DNA of 64,000 nt from Archangium violaceum (GTDB lineage Bacteria; Myxococcota; Myxococcia; Myxococcales; Myxococcaceae), in assembly GCF_016859125.1 (NCBI RefSeq), contig NZ_CP069338.1:7069501-7133500 (forward strand). The letters are read 5' to 3'. Positions 38,315 through 46,298 of this stretch are shown here, piece after piece. Position 1 is the first letter of the stretch. Each line of letters starts with the position of its first letter. The translations under genes were made by a program, and so were the position numbers. The notes below the pieces were generated by a model. It had not been told where the DNA came from and did no database searches. It worked only from the letters and a program-made list of their open reading frames with translations.

Positions 38315-40654
38315 TCAGGGTGAGGGCCTGCCCAGTGCGATGGGCGCCGCCAGGCACGAGTCCGGGATGCCAAAGGCCTCCGTGAGCGCCACCGCGTTGG
38401 GCCGGAGCTCGGCGCACAGCCGCGTCACCTCCTTGCGGATGGCCTTGGCCTTCGCGCCCTCGATGTGGTCGTTCTCCACGAACCAGCCGCTCGCGTCCTG
38501 CAGGCACCCCAGGCCGTACAGGTCGCAGAGCCGTCCGAGCACCGCCTTGAGCGCCGGATCCTCCACCTCGGCGACGCCCAGGACGAACTGCTCCAACACC
38601 ACGCGCTCCACGTGCGCGTGCGCGAGCGCCAGCAGGTGGTCCTGGCATTGGTTGAACGCCTCGAACGAGTCCACTCCCGCGCTCAGCCGCTTGCGCAGCC
38701 GGCGCGCCGCCGAGGCCAGCAGATCCGACTCCCGGAAGCGCAGCGCGCGCAGCTGGAAGTCCCCGTCGCGCAGGTGCTCGCTGCCCGTGCGCCGCACCGT
38801 GAAGGGGTTGCGATCCATGAGCGCGCCCGCCGCCCGGTCCATGATGAGCCGCATCACCGTGAAGATGCGGTCATCCTCGAACTGCTGCCGGTAGCCGGTG
38901 AGCAGGCTCTTGGCCACCAGCTGCATCAGCACCGTGTTGTCGCCCTCGAAGGTGGCGAAGACGTCCGTGTCCGCCTTGAGCGAGGGCAGCCGGTTGGCCA
39001 CGAGGTAACCCTGGCCCCCGCACGCCTCGCGCGCCACCTGGAGCGTCCGCGTGGTGTGCCAGGAGGCATAGGCCTTGAGGCCCGCGGCCAGCGCCTCCAC
39101 CTCCATCGCGTCCGCCTCCGTCCGCCCCACGTAGCGCTTCACCAGGTGCTTCATCGCGAAATCCAGCGCGTACGTGGTGGCCAGCGGGCGAAGCAGCCGG
39201 AGTTGGTGGGCCTGGTAGTCCAGCAGCCGCACCTCCTCCGCGCCGGCCGGGCCGAACTGCCGGCGCTCGTCTCCGTACTTCACGGCGATGGTCAACCCGC
39301 TCTTGGCCGCGCTCAGCGCCGCGCACGCCACGCTCACCCGGCCCGCCACCAGCGTGCCCAGCATGGTGAAGAAACGCTTGGCGACACCGGGGATGGCACT
39401 GGTGTACTCGCCCTCGGGGCTCACTCGCGAGAAGCGGTCCAGCAGGTTCTCCCGAGGGACGCGCACGCCGTCGAACCACAGCCGCCCGTTGTCCACGCCG
39501 TTCAGCCCCATCTTCAGGCCGCAGTCCTCCACGCGCACCCCGGGCATCAACCGGCCCTCCTCGTCCCGGAGGGGAACGAGCAGCGCGTGGACGCCGTGGC
39601 GCTCGCCCTTCACCTCGAGCTGCGCGAACACCGTGGCCATGCGCGCGTGCAGGGCCGCGTTGCCGATCCACTCCTTTCGCGCCGCGTCCGAGGGGGTGTG
39701 CACCACGAACTCACCGCGCTCCGCGTCGTAGCGGGCCAGCGTCTCCACGTCCCGCACGTTGGAGCCGTGGCCCAGCTCGCTCATGGCGAAGCAGCCGGGG
39801 AGCTCCACCGAGGCCACCCGGGGCAGGTACTCCCGGTGGTGCCGCTCGGTGCCCAGGAAGTAGATGCTCCCGCCGAAGAGGCCGAAGTGCACACCCGCCT
39901 TCACCACGAGGCTCAGGTCGAAGAAGGCCAGCGTCTCGAAGGCGGCGATGAAGCGGCCCAGGTCCACCTTCGTGAGGTCGTCCGGGTACGCGAGCCTGCC
40001 CAGTCCGCGTCCGGCCAGGTGCTTCAGCCACTCCAGGACCCGGGCGCGATAGGCGTCCGTGTTCCGCTCGTCCTCGTAGCGGAAGAGGGGATCGGCCAGC
40101 CACTCGCGGACGCTGGCGCGCTCGGCGGAATACGTGCGCTCCAGCACGGCGCGCATCGCGTCCACGCTGAAGGAGCGGGGCTCGGCCGGTTCGACGAGGC
40201 GGAGCCTGGGGCCGGGGACGAGCGTGCGCACGGCCTCGGCGCCGGGAATGCCGATCGCCGACTCCAGGGGGGCCAGGTCCCGGGCCAGCTCGGGCATGGG
40301 GGCGGGCAGGGCGTCCTTGCCGCCAATCACCTCGGCGAGCTGCGCACCCAGCTCCACCAGGCTCTTCTGGCCGCTGTGGGAGAGGCGCTCGGCGGTGCGG
40401 CGGATGTGCTCGCCCACCTGGGCCAGGGCGCTGGGGCTGGGCGGGTTCTGGGGGTCCAACCAGTGGGCCAGCACCGCGTTGGAGCGCAGGTCCAACCAGC
40501 GCTGCGAGCGGGCCGCGGCGCCCAGGGCGCGAATCTCATCGGGTGTCAGCTCTCCGTCCGTCCAGGCCACGTAGAGCATGGGGACGAGCGGCGCGAGGCG
40601 GGGGAGGGACAGCAACTCCTGCGCGGATGGGCGCTGCACATCATCGATGGCCAT
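38315..40654 (-). CDS. Acyl-CoA oxidase/dehydrogenase with N-terminal TerB-like domain
   Basis: 779-residue flavoprotein of the acyl-CoA oxidase family, which introduces a trans-2 double bond in fatty acyl-CoA. The flavin domain contains PGCFAMSELGHGSNVRDVET, EWIGNAALHARMATVFAQL and REACGGQGYLVANRLPSLKA, and FATFEGDNTVLMQLVAKSLL typical of peroxisomal-type enzymes. The N-terminal ~90 residues (LVPMLYVAWTDGELTPDEIR) resemble the helical TerB/tellurite-resistance domain. A TerB-type fusion at the front of an acyl-CoA oxidase is unusual. ATG 40654 follows GGAGAG. Oxidase rather than dehydrogenase is the better fit, from length and the C-terminal domain. Confidence 0.85.
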   Translation of the reverse strand: MAIDDVQRPSAQELLSLPRLAPLVPMLYVAWTDGELTPDEIRALGAAARSQRWLDLRSNAVLAHWLDPQNPPSPSALAQVGEHIRRTAERLSHSGQKSLVELGAQLAEVIGGKDALPAPMPELARDLAPLESAIGIPGAEAVRTLVPGPRLRLVEPAEPRSFSVDAMRAVLERTYSAERASVREWLADPLFRYEDERNTDAYRARVLEWLKHLAGRGLGRLAYPDDLTKVDLGRFIAAFETLAFFDLSLVVKAGVHFGLFGGSIYFLGTERHHREYLPRVASVELPGCFAMSELGHGSNVRDVETLARYDAERGEFVVHTPSDAARKEWIGNAALHARMATVFAQLEVKGERHGVHALLVPLRDEEGRLMPGVRVEDCGLKMGLNGVDNGRLWFDGVRVPRENLLDRFSRVSPEGEYTSAIPGVAKRFFTMLGTLVAGRVSVACAALSAAKSGLTIAVKYGDERRQFGPAGAEEVRLLDYQAHQLRLLRPLATTYALDFAMKHLVKRYVGRTEADAMEVEALAAGLKAYASWHTTRTLQVAREACGGQGYLVANRLPSLKADTDVFATFEGDNTVLMQLVAKSLLTGYRQQFEDDRIFTVMRLIMDRAAGALMDRNPFTVRRTGSEHLRDGDFQLRALRFRESDLLASAARRLRKRLSAGVDSFEAFNQCQDHLLALAHAHVERVVLEQFVLGVAEVEDPALKAVLGRLCDLYGLGCLQDASGWFVENDHIEGAKAKAIRKEVTRLCAELRPNAVALTEAFGIPDSCLAAPIALGRPSP

Positions 40655-40730
40655 GAGCGTCTCTCCAGAAGGGCACGTGACGAGCCCAGTGTCGCCACGG
40701 TCCCACTCTGGAGCAATGCCAGAAGTTCGT

Positions 40731-41117
40731 TCAGCCCTCGTCGTTCCACGTGTTGACGCGGGACTCCAGCGGCCCACGCTGGGGGCGGACGACACAGAAG
40801 CGATGCCCCGTTGGCGCCTCCATGACCCACCAGCGTTTGACGAACTCCACCCGCTTCGCGCCGAGCGCCTCGAGCCGCTTCACCTCGGCCTCGATGTCAT
40901 CGGTCTCGATGTCCAGATGGACACGGCTCGGATGGTCCACCTTCTGGAGGAGGATCATCGGCTCGTCCTCCCCCACCGTGAGCTCGCGGTAGTTTCCATT
41001 GTCCGGAGAAGGTGGCGCGGCGGGCTTGCCGAAGGCCTTGCTCCAGAAGGCCGTTGCCGCGTCGAGGTCGTCTGTCTTGCAGTCAATGACGAGGGCACAG
41101 AGTCGGCTGCGATGCAT
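40731..41117 (-). CDS. VOC (glyoxalase/bleomycin-resistance) family protein
   Basis: 128-residue single VOC module. The visible beta-alpha-beta halves include LCALVIDCKTDDLDAATAFW, HLDIETDDIEAEVKRLEALG and WWVMEAPTGHRFCVVRPQRG. Family members bind a metal ion for isomerase, dioxygenase or resistance chemistry; the metal ligands cannot be assigned with confidence here. Start ATG 41117 has AAGGAGGAC close upstream. It stands between the ABC ATPase and the acyl-CoA oxidase, on the same strand. Confidence 0.8.
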   Translation of the reverse strand: MHRSRLCALVIDCKTDDLDAATAFWSKAFGKPAAPPSPDNGNYRELTVGEDEPMILLQKVDHPSRVHLDIETDDIEAEVKRLEALGAKRVEFVKRWWVMEAPTGHRFCVVRPQRGPLESRVNTWNDEG

Positions 41118-41199
41118 GGGTCCTCCTTGGGGTTCACGACATCATGTATCGGCTCGTCCAGGGTGAGGCCACCCGCATCGGCAGCGAGAGCTGTCCCAT

Positions 41200-41961
41200 C
41201 TAGTGCCCCTCCGCGCCCGAGGCCATGGCCTTCTGGGCCTCGGCCGGGGTGATGCGATCGAGGATCTTCCCGTCCGCCAGCCGCACCACCGCGTTGGCGT
41301 GGTTCATCACCTTGGCGTCATGGGTGGAGAAGATGAAGGTGGTGCCCTCCTTGCGGTTGAGCTCCTTCATCAGGTCGATGATGTTCTGGCCGGTGACGGA
41401 GTCGAGGTTGGCGGTGGGCTCGTCGGCGAGCACCAGCTTGGGCCGGGTGACGAGCGCGCGCGCCACCGCCACGCGCTGACGCTGGCCGCCGGACAGCTCG
41501 TTGGGGCGGTGCTTCGCGTGCTTCTCCAGGCCCACCTGCTCGAGCAGCGTCATCACCCGCTGGCGGCGCTCGTCCGTGCTCAGCTTGCGCTGCAGCAGCA
41601 GGGGGAACTCCACGTTCTGGAAGACGCTGAGCACCGGGACCAGGTTGAAGCTCTGGAAGATGAACCCGATGGTGTGCAGCCGCAGGTGGGTGAGCTGCCG
41701 CTCGGAGAGCTGCTTGGTGTCCTGCCCGTCCACCTTCACGATGCCCGAGGTTGCCGTGTCCACGCAGCCAATGAGGTTGAGGGCCGTCGTCTTGCCGCTG
41801 CCGGACGGGCCCGCGATGGAGATGAACTCCCCCGGGAACACGTCCAGCGTCACGCCCCGGAGCGCGGGCACCTCCACCTTACCCAGGGTGTAGGTCTTGG
41901 TGACGTCGGTCAGGGAGACGATGGGCATGGCGCCACCGGTAACAGCGGAGAGCTGGCTCAT
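41200..41961 (-). CDS. ABC transporter ATP-binding protein, MacB/LolD class
   Basis: 253-residue ABC ATPase. Motifs are Walker A GPSGSGKTT, Q-loop FQSFNLVP, signature LSGGQRQR, Walker B LVLADEPTAN and H-loop FSTHD. The LolD/MacB class exports lipoproteins or antimicrobial compounds with a partner permease. No permease gene is found next to it here. It starts at ATG 41961 (AAAGGA about 11 bases upstream); ATG 41928 is an in-frame alternative. The GbsR/MarR-type regulator lies 42 bp upstream and probably shares its transcript. Confidence 0.9.
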   Translation of the reverse strand: MSQLSAVTGGAMPIVSLTDVTKTYTLGKVEVPALRGVTLDVFPGEFISIAGPSGSGKTTALNLIGCVDTATSGIVKVDGQDTKQLSERQLTHLRLHTIGFIFQSFNLVPVLSVFQNVEFPLLLQRKLSTDERRQRVMTLLEQVGLEKHAKHRPNELSGGQRQRVAVARALVTRPKLVLADEPTANLDSVTGQNIIDLMKELNRKEGTTFIFSTHDAKVMNHANAVVRLADGKILDRITPAEAQKAMASGAEGH

Positions 41962-42003
41962 TGCGGGGACGGTCCTTTCTGCGAACCGGAAGAAGGGAGG
42001 AGG

Positions 42004-42528
42004 CTAGCGGGTGGCGTTCCGGCGCTGGCGCGCGGACGGGGTAGGGGAAGGCGTCTGGGTGCCGGGCCTGCGGGCGAAGCGGGCGCGCCATCGCTCGGCG
42101 GCACCGGACATCTCCTGGCGGTAGAAGTCACAGAACTCCACCGCCTCGCGCAGCTTGTGGCGTCCCTTCAGCCCAGGCTGACCGAGCGCGTCCTGGCAGA
42201 GCTGTCCCAGGACGTCCATGGCGGAGATCGCCACCTCGAGCCGGTGGTCCCAACCCGCGCTGTTGAAGACGTAGTAGTGCCGCCGGTCCCCGGGGATGCT
42301 GGCGGGCTCCACGAGGCCACCGGCCTGCAACTGGCGGATGTTGGTGGATACAGAGGCCGGGCTCACCCGCAGCAGCTCGGCGAGTTCGCCCAGCGCCAGC
42401 GGCTTTTCGGCCAACAACAGCAGTCCGAGGATGCGCCCGCCGATACGCGGTATGCCCTGGCGCTCGAAGAACAGGCCCATCGACTCGATGAACCGCTCCT
42501 CCTCGGCGCTCACACCATCCCGACGCAT
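42004..42528 (-). CDS. GbsR/MarR-type transcriptional regulator
   Basis: 174-residue winged-helix regulator. The N-terminal FIESMGLFFERQGIPRIGGR and the DNA-recognition part LGELAELLRVSPASVSTNIR and QLQAGGLVEPASIPGDRRHYY match the GbsR branch of MarR proteins. ATG 42528 is chosen because GGTGGAG lies 6 bases upstream; an in-frame GTG at 42561 is less likely. It precedes the ABC ATPase and is probably autoregulated through the dyad at 42576-42596. Confidence 0.82.
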   Translation of the reverse strand: MRRDGVSAEEERFIESMGLFFERQGIPRIGGRILGLLLLAEKPLALGELAELLRVSPASVSTNIRQLQAGGLVEPASIPGDRRHYYVFNSAGWDHRLEVAISAMDVLGQLCQDALGQPGLKGRHKLREAVEFCDFYRQEMSGAAERWRARFARRPGTQTPSPTPSARQRRNATR

Positions 42529-42562
42529 GCGCTGCTCCACCCCGGACCAGGAGTCGCGCACT

Positions 42563-42596
42563 CGTCTACTTTCATCAGTATGTTCAGTCAATACTG
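42563..42596 (-). promoter_or_regulatory. Promoter with overlapping dyad operator, regulator/ABC operon
   Basis: On the minus strand TTGACT (42586-42591) is followed after 17 bases by TAGACG (42563-42568), a sigma-70-like pair. CAGTAT and ATACTG (42576-42581 and 42591-42596) form an inverted repeat with a 9-base spacer overlapping the -35 element. This fits autorepression by the MarR/GbsR-type product. Local AT-richness is high for the window. Confidence 0.5.
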
Positions 42597-42655
42597 AATG
42601 GACTGATGTCCTACCCGGTGGGCCGGCTCCCGGTTCGCCGTGCCCGTCACGAGAA

Positions 42656-42685
42656 GCTCGCGGCATCGGTGTCGATGCCGCGAGC
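42656..42685 (-). terminator. 13-bp perfect hairpin downstream of the Gly-rich protein gene
   Basis: GCTCGCGGCATCG, loop GTGT, CGATGCCGCGAGC form a perfect 13-bp stem. It is 36 bp beyond the stop at 42721 in the direction of transcription. No T-run follows, but position and strength suggest a terminator. Confidence 0.6.
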
Positions 42686-42720
42686 GTTGGATGCGTCCCC
42701 AGCGGGGGATCTATGTCGGC

Positions 42721-43284
42721 TCAGTGGATACCGCCCTGGTCGCCGGAGGTGCCGCCCACGTCACCCCCCATGGAGCCGGAGCCGCCCACGTCGCCGCCCA
42801 CGTCACCCGCGCCGCCCATGTCCTTGTCGACGCCCTGGTCCAGGCCCGAGCCGCCCATGTCCTGGTTGATGCCCGTGTCCGAGTCCAGGCCGCTGCCGCC
42901 CATGCTGGTGTCCAGCGAGATGCTCTTGGCGACGTTGCTGTCCTTCTCCACGGTGAAGCTGGTGCGGACCTGCTGGCCCTCATTGATGTCGCGCAGCTGC
43001 TTGACGTTGGGATCCTGGAACCGGGTCTGCTTGTCGACCTTGAAGTCGATGATGCCGTTATCGGTCCGCAGGCTGAGCTTGTTGGAGCCGCTCTTCACCA
43101 CGGTGCCGGTAATCTGCTTCTCGCCCATCTGGCCCTGCTGGCTTCCAGAGCCACCCGTGGCGCCGCCGCCCATCTGCTGGCTGCTCTGGGTCTGCTGGCT
43201 CTTGCTCTTGTCGTCGTTGGCCAGAGCCAGGCCAGAGCTCACCAGCGCCACGGACGCGAACAGCCCCACAATCTTCTTGGTCAT
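42721..43284 (-). CDS. Exported Gly/Asp/Met-rich protein, unknown
   Basis: 187-residue protein with signal peptide (MTKKIVGLFASVALVSSGLA). A Ser/Gln-rich linker leads to a small beta-type domain (ITGTVVKSGSNKLSLRTDNG; VRTSFTVEKDSNVAKSISLD). The last ~65 residues are a repetitive Gly/Asp/Ser/Met run (MGGSGLDSDTGINQDMGGSG), probably disordered. ATG 43284 follows AGGAGATACATCC. The N-terminal beta part resembles small OB-like periplasmic domains, but no family can be named with confidence. Confidence 0.75.
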   Translation of the reverse strand: MTKKIVGLFASVALVSSGLALANDDKSKSQQTQSSQQMGGGATGGSGSQQGQMGEKQITGTVVKSGSNKLSLRTDNGIIDFKVDKQTRFQDPNVKQLRDINEGQQVRTSFTVEKDSNVAKSISLDTSMGGSGLDSDTGINQDMGGSGLDQGVDKDMGGAGDVGGDVGGSGSMGGDVGGTSGDQGGIH

Positions 43285-43541
43285 GGATGTATCTCCTGTA
43301 GGCGGTGGCCGTGCCCCCCATGGCCGTGCCCTCCGCAGGGAAAAACCTAGGTGCGCCTGCCGTCGCGGACAGGGAGTGAATGAGAAACGCGCGCGCCTGT
43401 TCCCTCCCCGGGCGTCTCTTCCTGGAGCGCCGCCATGCCTGGTGGGCAAGCGGCTTGAACCGGGTGGGGCTTTTCCCCTACCGTCGAGTCGCCCGACCGC
43501 GCCGGCCCTGGCGCCGGCACTGACAGGAGTCGTCTTCCACC

Positions 43542-43814
43542 ATGCGCCCGCCGTCCAAGCAGCAGCCCGCGCCCGTCGCAGAGCCCCTGCCCACCCCGTC
43601 CTTCCCCGCCATCGAGTCCTTCATCGAGACCGCCACCGCCGAGGAGGTCCGCTCCCTCTTCACCCCGGTGAAGAACGAGCTCGCCAACCTCAAGGGCCCC
43701 AAGGCGGAGCACGCCAAGAAGATCCATGCGGCCATCTCCCGCGCCGAGGAGTTGCTCGGCGTGCTCCTGGAGACGCGCGAGCGACTGGTGGCCGAGGCCA
43801 AGGGCCGGAAATGA
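43542..43814 (+). CDS. Small helical protein preceding the T3SS cluster
   Basis: 90-residue protein. A Pro-rich start (MRPPSKQQPAPVAEPLPTPS) is followed by a helical charged body (EEVRSLFTPVKNELANLKGP; AAISRAEELLGVLLETRERL). No signal peptide is present. AGGAG lies 13 bases before ATG 43542, a rather long spacing. It may be the first gene of the secretion region or unrelated to it; no family is recognised. Confidence 0.55.
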   Translation: MRPPSKQQPAPVAEPLPTPSFPAIESFIETATAEEVRSLFTPVKNELANLKGPKAEHAKKIHAAISRAEELLGVLLETRERLVAEAKGRK

Positions 43815-43855
43815 CGGGCCTTTTTGGTTCTGGTACGCTTTCCGACGGATCACAC

Positions 43856-43883
43856 GCAACTGTGCCGGGCGATCACCGATAAT
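43856..43883 (+). promoter_or_regulatory. CGATAAT-type promoter before the EspA-like gene
   Basis: GCAACT (43856-43861), a 15-base spacer and CGATAAT (43877-43883). The same spacing and nearly the same hexamer occur before all three needle-like genes. CCGATAA equals the core of the FliA/sigma-28 minus-10 element. This suggests control by the sigma factor encoded at 45468. It lies about 65 bp before ATG 43950. Confidence 0.55.
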
Positions 43884-43949
43884 TCAGCAAATGGAGCGCA
43901 GGACCCCGTGCTCCGAGACCTTGGCCGTTCCATCGCCTGGAGAGGAACC

Positions 43950-44489
43950 ATGAAGATCGACAGCAACCTGAACATGCCCCGGATGTCCACCAACCTGACG
44001 ACGGCGCGCGTGACCCCGGACACGAGCTTCTCGGCCCGCGTGCAGTCCGGTGTGGGCACGGCGGCCAACGCGGTGGCCGGCGGCGTGGGCGTGGTGGCCA
44101 ACATGGTGCCCGGCGGCTCCGTGGTGTCCGCGGCGGTGTCCTCGCTCACCACCTTCGGCAACACCTCCGGCTCCGGCGCGGCGCCCTACTACGGCGCGGC
44201 CCTGTCCACGGGCGGCGCGCCCATGAGCACCACGCTCAACAGCGCGGGTGGCATCTCCACCCTGGGTGGTTCGCCCGTCTCCAACAACGGCTCCATCAAC
44301 ACCGGGGCCACCAGCAGCGGCGTTGGCACCGAGTTCAACGGCGAGATGCAGAGCATGTTCGCCGAGCAGAAGAAGCTGCTGGGTCTGCAGGTCTCCATGC
44401 AGAAGGAGAACCAGGTGTTCACCACCATCTCCAACGTGCTGAAGACGCGGCACGACTCGGCGAAGAACTCCATCGGCAACATCCGCTAG
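43950..44489 (+). CDS. EspA/needle-like secreted protein, putative T3SS filament component
   Basis: 179-residue protein without a signal peptide. The N-terminal two thirds are Ala/Gly/Ser/Thr-rich (GVGTAANAVAGGVGVVANMV). The C-terminal tail is helical: EQKKLLGLQVSMQKENQVFT, then TISNVLKTRHDSAKNSIGNIR. That tail resembles EspA/needle-type filament proteins and the ends of the three 76-residue needle-like proteins (SN-x-LK ... S-x-x-NL/IK/R). GGAGAGGAACC precedes ATG 43950. A filament or translocator role is inferred from the tail, the promoter and the position. Confidence 0.6.
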   Translation: MKIDSNLNMPRMSTNLTTARVTPDTSFSARVQSGVGTAANAVAGGVGVVANMVPGGSVVSAAVSSLTTFGNTSGSGAAPYYGAALSTGGAPMSTTLNSAGGISTLGGSPVSNNGSINTGATSSGVGTEFNGEMQSMFAEQKKLLGLQVSMQKENQVFTTISNVLKTRHDSAKNSIGNIR

Positions 44490-44523
44490 CGCTCGGGCGC
44501 TGGTGGTTTCATGGGTCCGGCCC

Positions 44524-44556
44524 CCCGGGAGAGGACGAGGTCGCGTCCTCCCCGGG
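44524..44556 (+). other. Long hairpin between EspA-like gene and TPR gene
   Basis: CCCGGG-A-GAGGACG pairs with CGTCCTC-CCCGGG around a 6-base loop, with a one-base bulge. It sits between two cluster genes and could lower read-through, making the upstream gene more highly expressed. No T-run follows. Confidence 0.5.
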
Positions 44557-44590
44557 CCAGGTCCGGGCCGGGAAAGGAAGCAGACGTCAC

Positions 44591-45028
44591 ATGGCGGAGA
44601 CTTCGGAGATCTCGGGCAGCCTCGTTCCGCTCGCCAGACGTGAGGCGATGATCCTCCTGGAGGCGGGTTACCTCTGGCTCGACATGGGCCAGTTCGACAA
44701 GGCGCGTGAAGTCTTCGCGGGGGCGGCGGTGCTGATGCCCAGGAGCGAGGTGCCTCAGTTGGCGCTCGGTTCGCTCGAGTTCGCCCAGGGCCGGCATGAC
44801 AAGGCGTTGCAGGCCTACCGGGCCGCCCAGCGACTCTCCCCCAACTCCGGGTTGCCACGCGCCCATGTGGGCGAGGCCCTGTTGTTCATGGGGAAGGTTC
44901 CCGAGGCCATGAAGGAGTTGAAGGCCGCCATCGAGCTGGATCCGGATGGGGATGGGGCGCGGCTGGCCCGGGCGCTCATCGACGCGAAGGAGGCGGGGGC
45001 CCTGCCACCGCCCGCGTCAAAGAAGTAG
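44591..45028 (+). CDS. TPR protein of the T3SS cluster, chaperone-like
   Basis: 145-residue cytoplasmic TPR protein with about three repeats: EAGYLWLDMGQFDKAREVFA, LGSLEFAQGRHDKALQAYRA and VGEALLFMGKVPEAMKELKA. Similar small TPR proteins serve as needle or translocator chaperones in T3SS (YscG/PscG and SycD types). It follows the EspA-like gene, which would be a natural client. ATG 44591 is preceded by GGAAAGGAAG. The chaperone assignment is inferred. Confidence 0.65.
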   Translation: MAETSEISGSLVPLARREAMILLEAGYLWLDMGQFDKAREVFAGAAVLMPRSEVPQLALGSLEFAQGRHDKALQAYRAAQRLSPNSGLPRAHVGEALLFMGKVPEAMKELKAAIELDPDGDGARLARALIDAKEAGALPPPASKK

Positions 45029-45053
45029 GATGCCTTGATAGGAGGAGATGCCG

Positions 45054-45458
45054 ATGTCGGTCGGTGGAGTCGGACGAGGGGGCGGAAAGGGACGCGCCGG
45101 AGGCGCCAAGGGCGCCGCCGGTAAGGCGCCAGCCGGCAAGGCAGGGGCGGCGACGTTTGGCGGAGGCGTGGATCGCACCGCCGGACTGGTGGGACCGTCG
45201 GGTCAGGTGGGTTCCGGCAACGTTCAGGGACCCCAGGCGATGGAGCCCGTCACCGCCCAGGCGCTCGCCATCGCCAAGCAACTGAAGAACGGCGACTTCA
45301 AGAGCAAGGACGAGGCGACGCGCAAGCTCGTCGCCGAGGTGCTCAAGGAGAAGCTGAGGATGAAGTCGGCGGCCTTGACCACCAAGATCGCCGACGCCCT
45401 GCAGGATGACCCTCGTTTGAATCAGGCCCTCGAGCGGTTGTGGTCGAAGGCCGAGTGA
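45054..45458 (+). CDS. Small T3SS-cluster protein, unknown
   Basis: 134-residue protein with a Gly/Ala/Lys-rich N-terminus (SVGGVGRGGGKGRAGGAKGA) and a helical C-terminal half (AQALAIAKQLKNGDFKSKDE; VAEVLKEKLRMKSAALTTKI). AGGAGG lies 8 bases before ATG 45054, so this start is preferred to ATG 45048. It ends 9 bp before the sigma factor start. The disordered N-terminus and helical body would suit a secreted regulator or anti-sigma-like partner, but no evidence beyond position supports that. Confidence 0.6.
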   Translation: MSVGGVGRGGGKGRAGGAKGAAGKAPAGKAGAATFGGGVDRTAGLVGPSGQVGSGNVQGPQAMEPVTAQALAIAKQLKNGDFKSKDEATRKLVAEVLKEKLRMKSAALTTKIADALQDDPRLNQALERLWSKAE

Positions 45459-45467
45459 GCGTCGCTC

Positions 45468-46298
45468 TTGGCTCTCGGCGAAGACAAGAAGGTCCTCCTG
45501 GAGAAGTACGGCCCCTACGTCCGGTCGCTCGCGTCGACCGTGCGCAGGCAGTTCTCCGCCCAGCTCGAGCTCGATGAGCTCATCGCCTACGGCCAGATTG
45601 GTCTGCTGGAGGCGGCGGAGCGCTTCGATCCCAAGGTCGGGGCCAACTTCCTCACCTTTGCCCACTACCGCATCAAGGGCGCCATCTACGATGGTCTGCG
45701 CAAGATGGGGGTGCTCAAGGGTGGAGATGCGCGTTCCGCCTACATGGGCGAGCGTGCGACGGCGTATTTGGGAAATCTTTCGGATCGCGAGCAGGGAGGA
45801 GGCAACCGCGGAGGGTCCATTGACGATGATGTCATGGAGATTTCCAACGCGGTGGCGGGGCTGGCGATGGTGTTCGCGACCAGCCTCGAAGGTTCGGAGT
45901 CGCTGGGCTTCTCGGACGAGTCCCTGCCGGTGGATCAACGGCTGGAGCTCGAGCAGCAGCGGGGGCGGGTGAGGGCGGCCATCGAGAAGCTGCCGGAGAA
46001 GGAGCGCCGGCTTCTGCAGGGCTACTACTTCCAGGGCAAGACGCTGGAAGAGGCGGGGGCGGAAATCGGGCAGTCGAAGAGCTGGGCGTCGCGTCTGCAC
46101 GCGCGGGCGATCGAACGGCTCAAGGAACTGTTGAACGAGGAGGAATCGTCCTCCCCTGAGAATTCAAGGAGGCAGTCACATGGCGGGTCCGATGGCCGGC
46201 GTCTCGGCGGCGCAGATCGCCCAGCAGAAGTTGCAGGATCAGGGCGCGCAGCAGGTCAACAAGCAGGGGGCCTCGAAGTTCGACGCGGCCCTCGCTAA
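45468..46298 (+). CDS. Sigma-28 (FliA/WhiG)-like sigma factor of the T3SS cluster
   Basis: Sigma factor with FliA-like architecture. Region 2 reads QLELDELIAYGQIGLLEAAE and KVGANFLTFAHYRIKGAIYD, GLRKMGVLKG. Region 4 reads AAIEKLPEKERRLLQGYYFQ and GKTLEEAGAEIGQSKSWASR, LHARAIERLKELL. It has no visible ECF features. The only start is TTG at 45468. The frame continues to 46298, overlapping the next gene by 119 bp; the tail beyond LLNEEE is Gly/Arg-rich and probably not conserved. Candidate promoters with CGATAAT occur in the cluster, which this factor may read. Confidence 0.75.
   Translation: MALGEDKKVLLEKYGPYVRSLASTVRRQFSAQLELDELIAYGQIGLLEAAERFDPKVGANFLTFAHYRIKGAIYDGLRKMGVLKGGDARSAYMGERATAYLGNLSDREQGGGNRGGSIDDDVMEISNAVAGLAMVFATSLEGSESLGFSDESLPVDQRLELEQQRGRVRAAIEKLPEKERRLLQGYYFQGKTLEEAGAEIGQSKSWASRLHARAIERLKELLNEEESSSPENSRRQSHGGSDGRRLGGADRPAEVAGSGRAAGQQAGGLEVRRGPR

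Noticed and set aside
38211-38648. Longer N-terminus for the coiled-coil protein
   Set aside because: A signal peptide begins exactly at ATG 38210 and the extension overlaps the acyl-CoA oxidase gene.
42763-42910. Repetitive DNA in the Gly-rich protein as a tandem repeat array
   Set aside because: The repetition follows the coding frame (GG/D/S/M codons) and is explained by the low-complexity protein tail.
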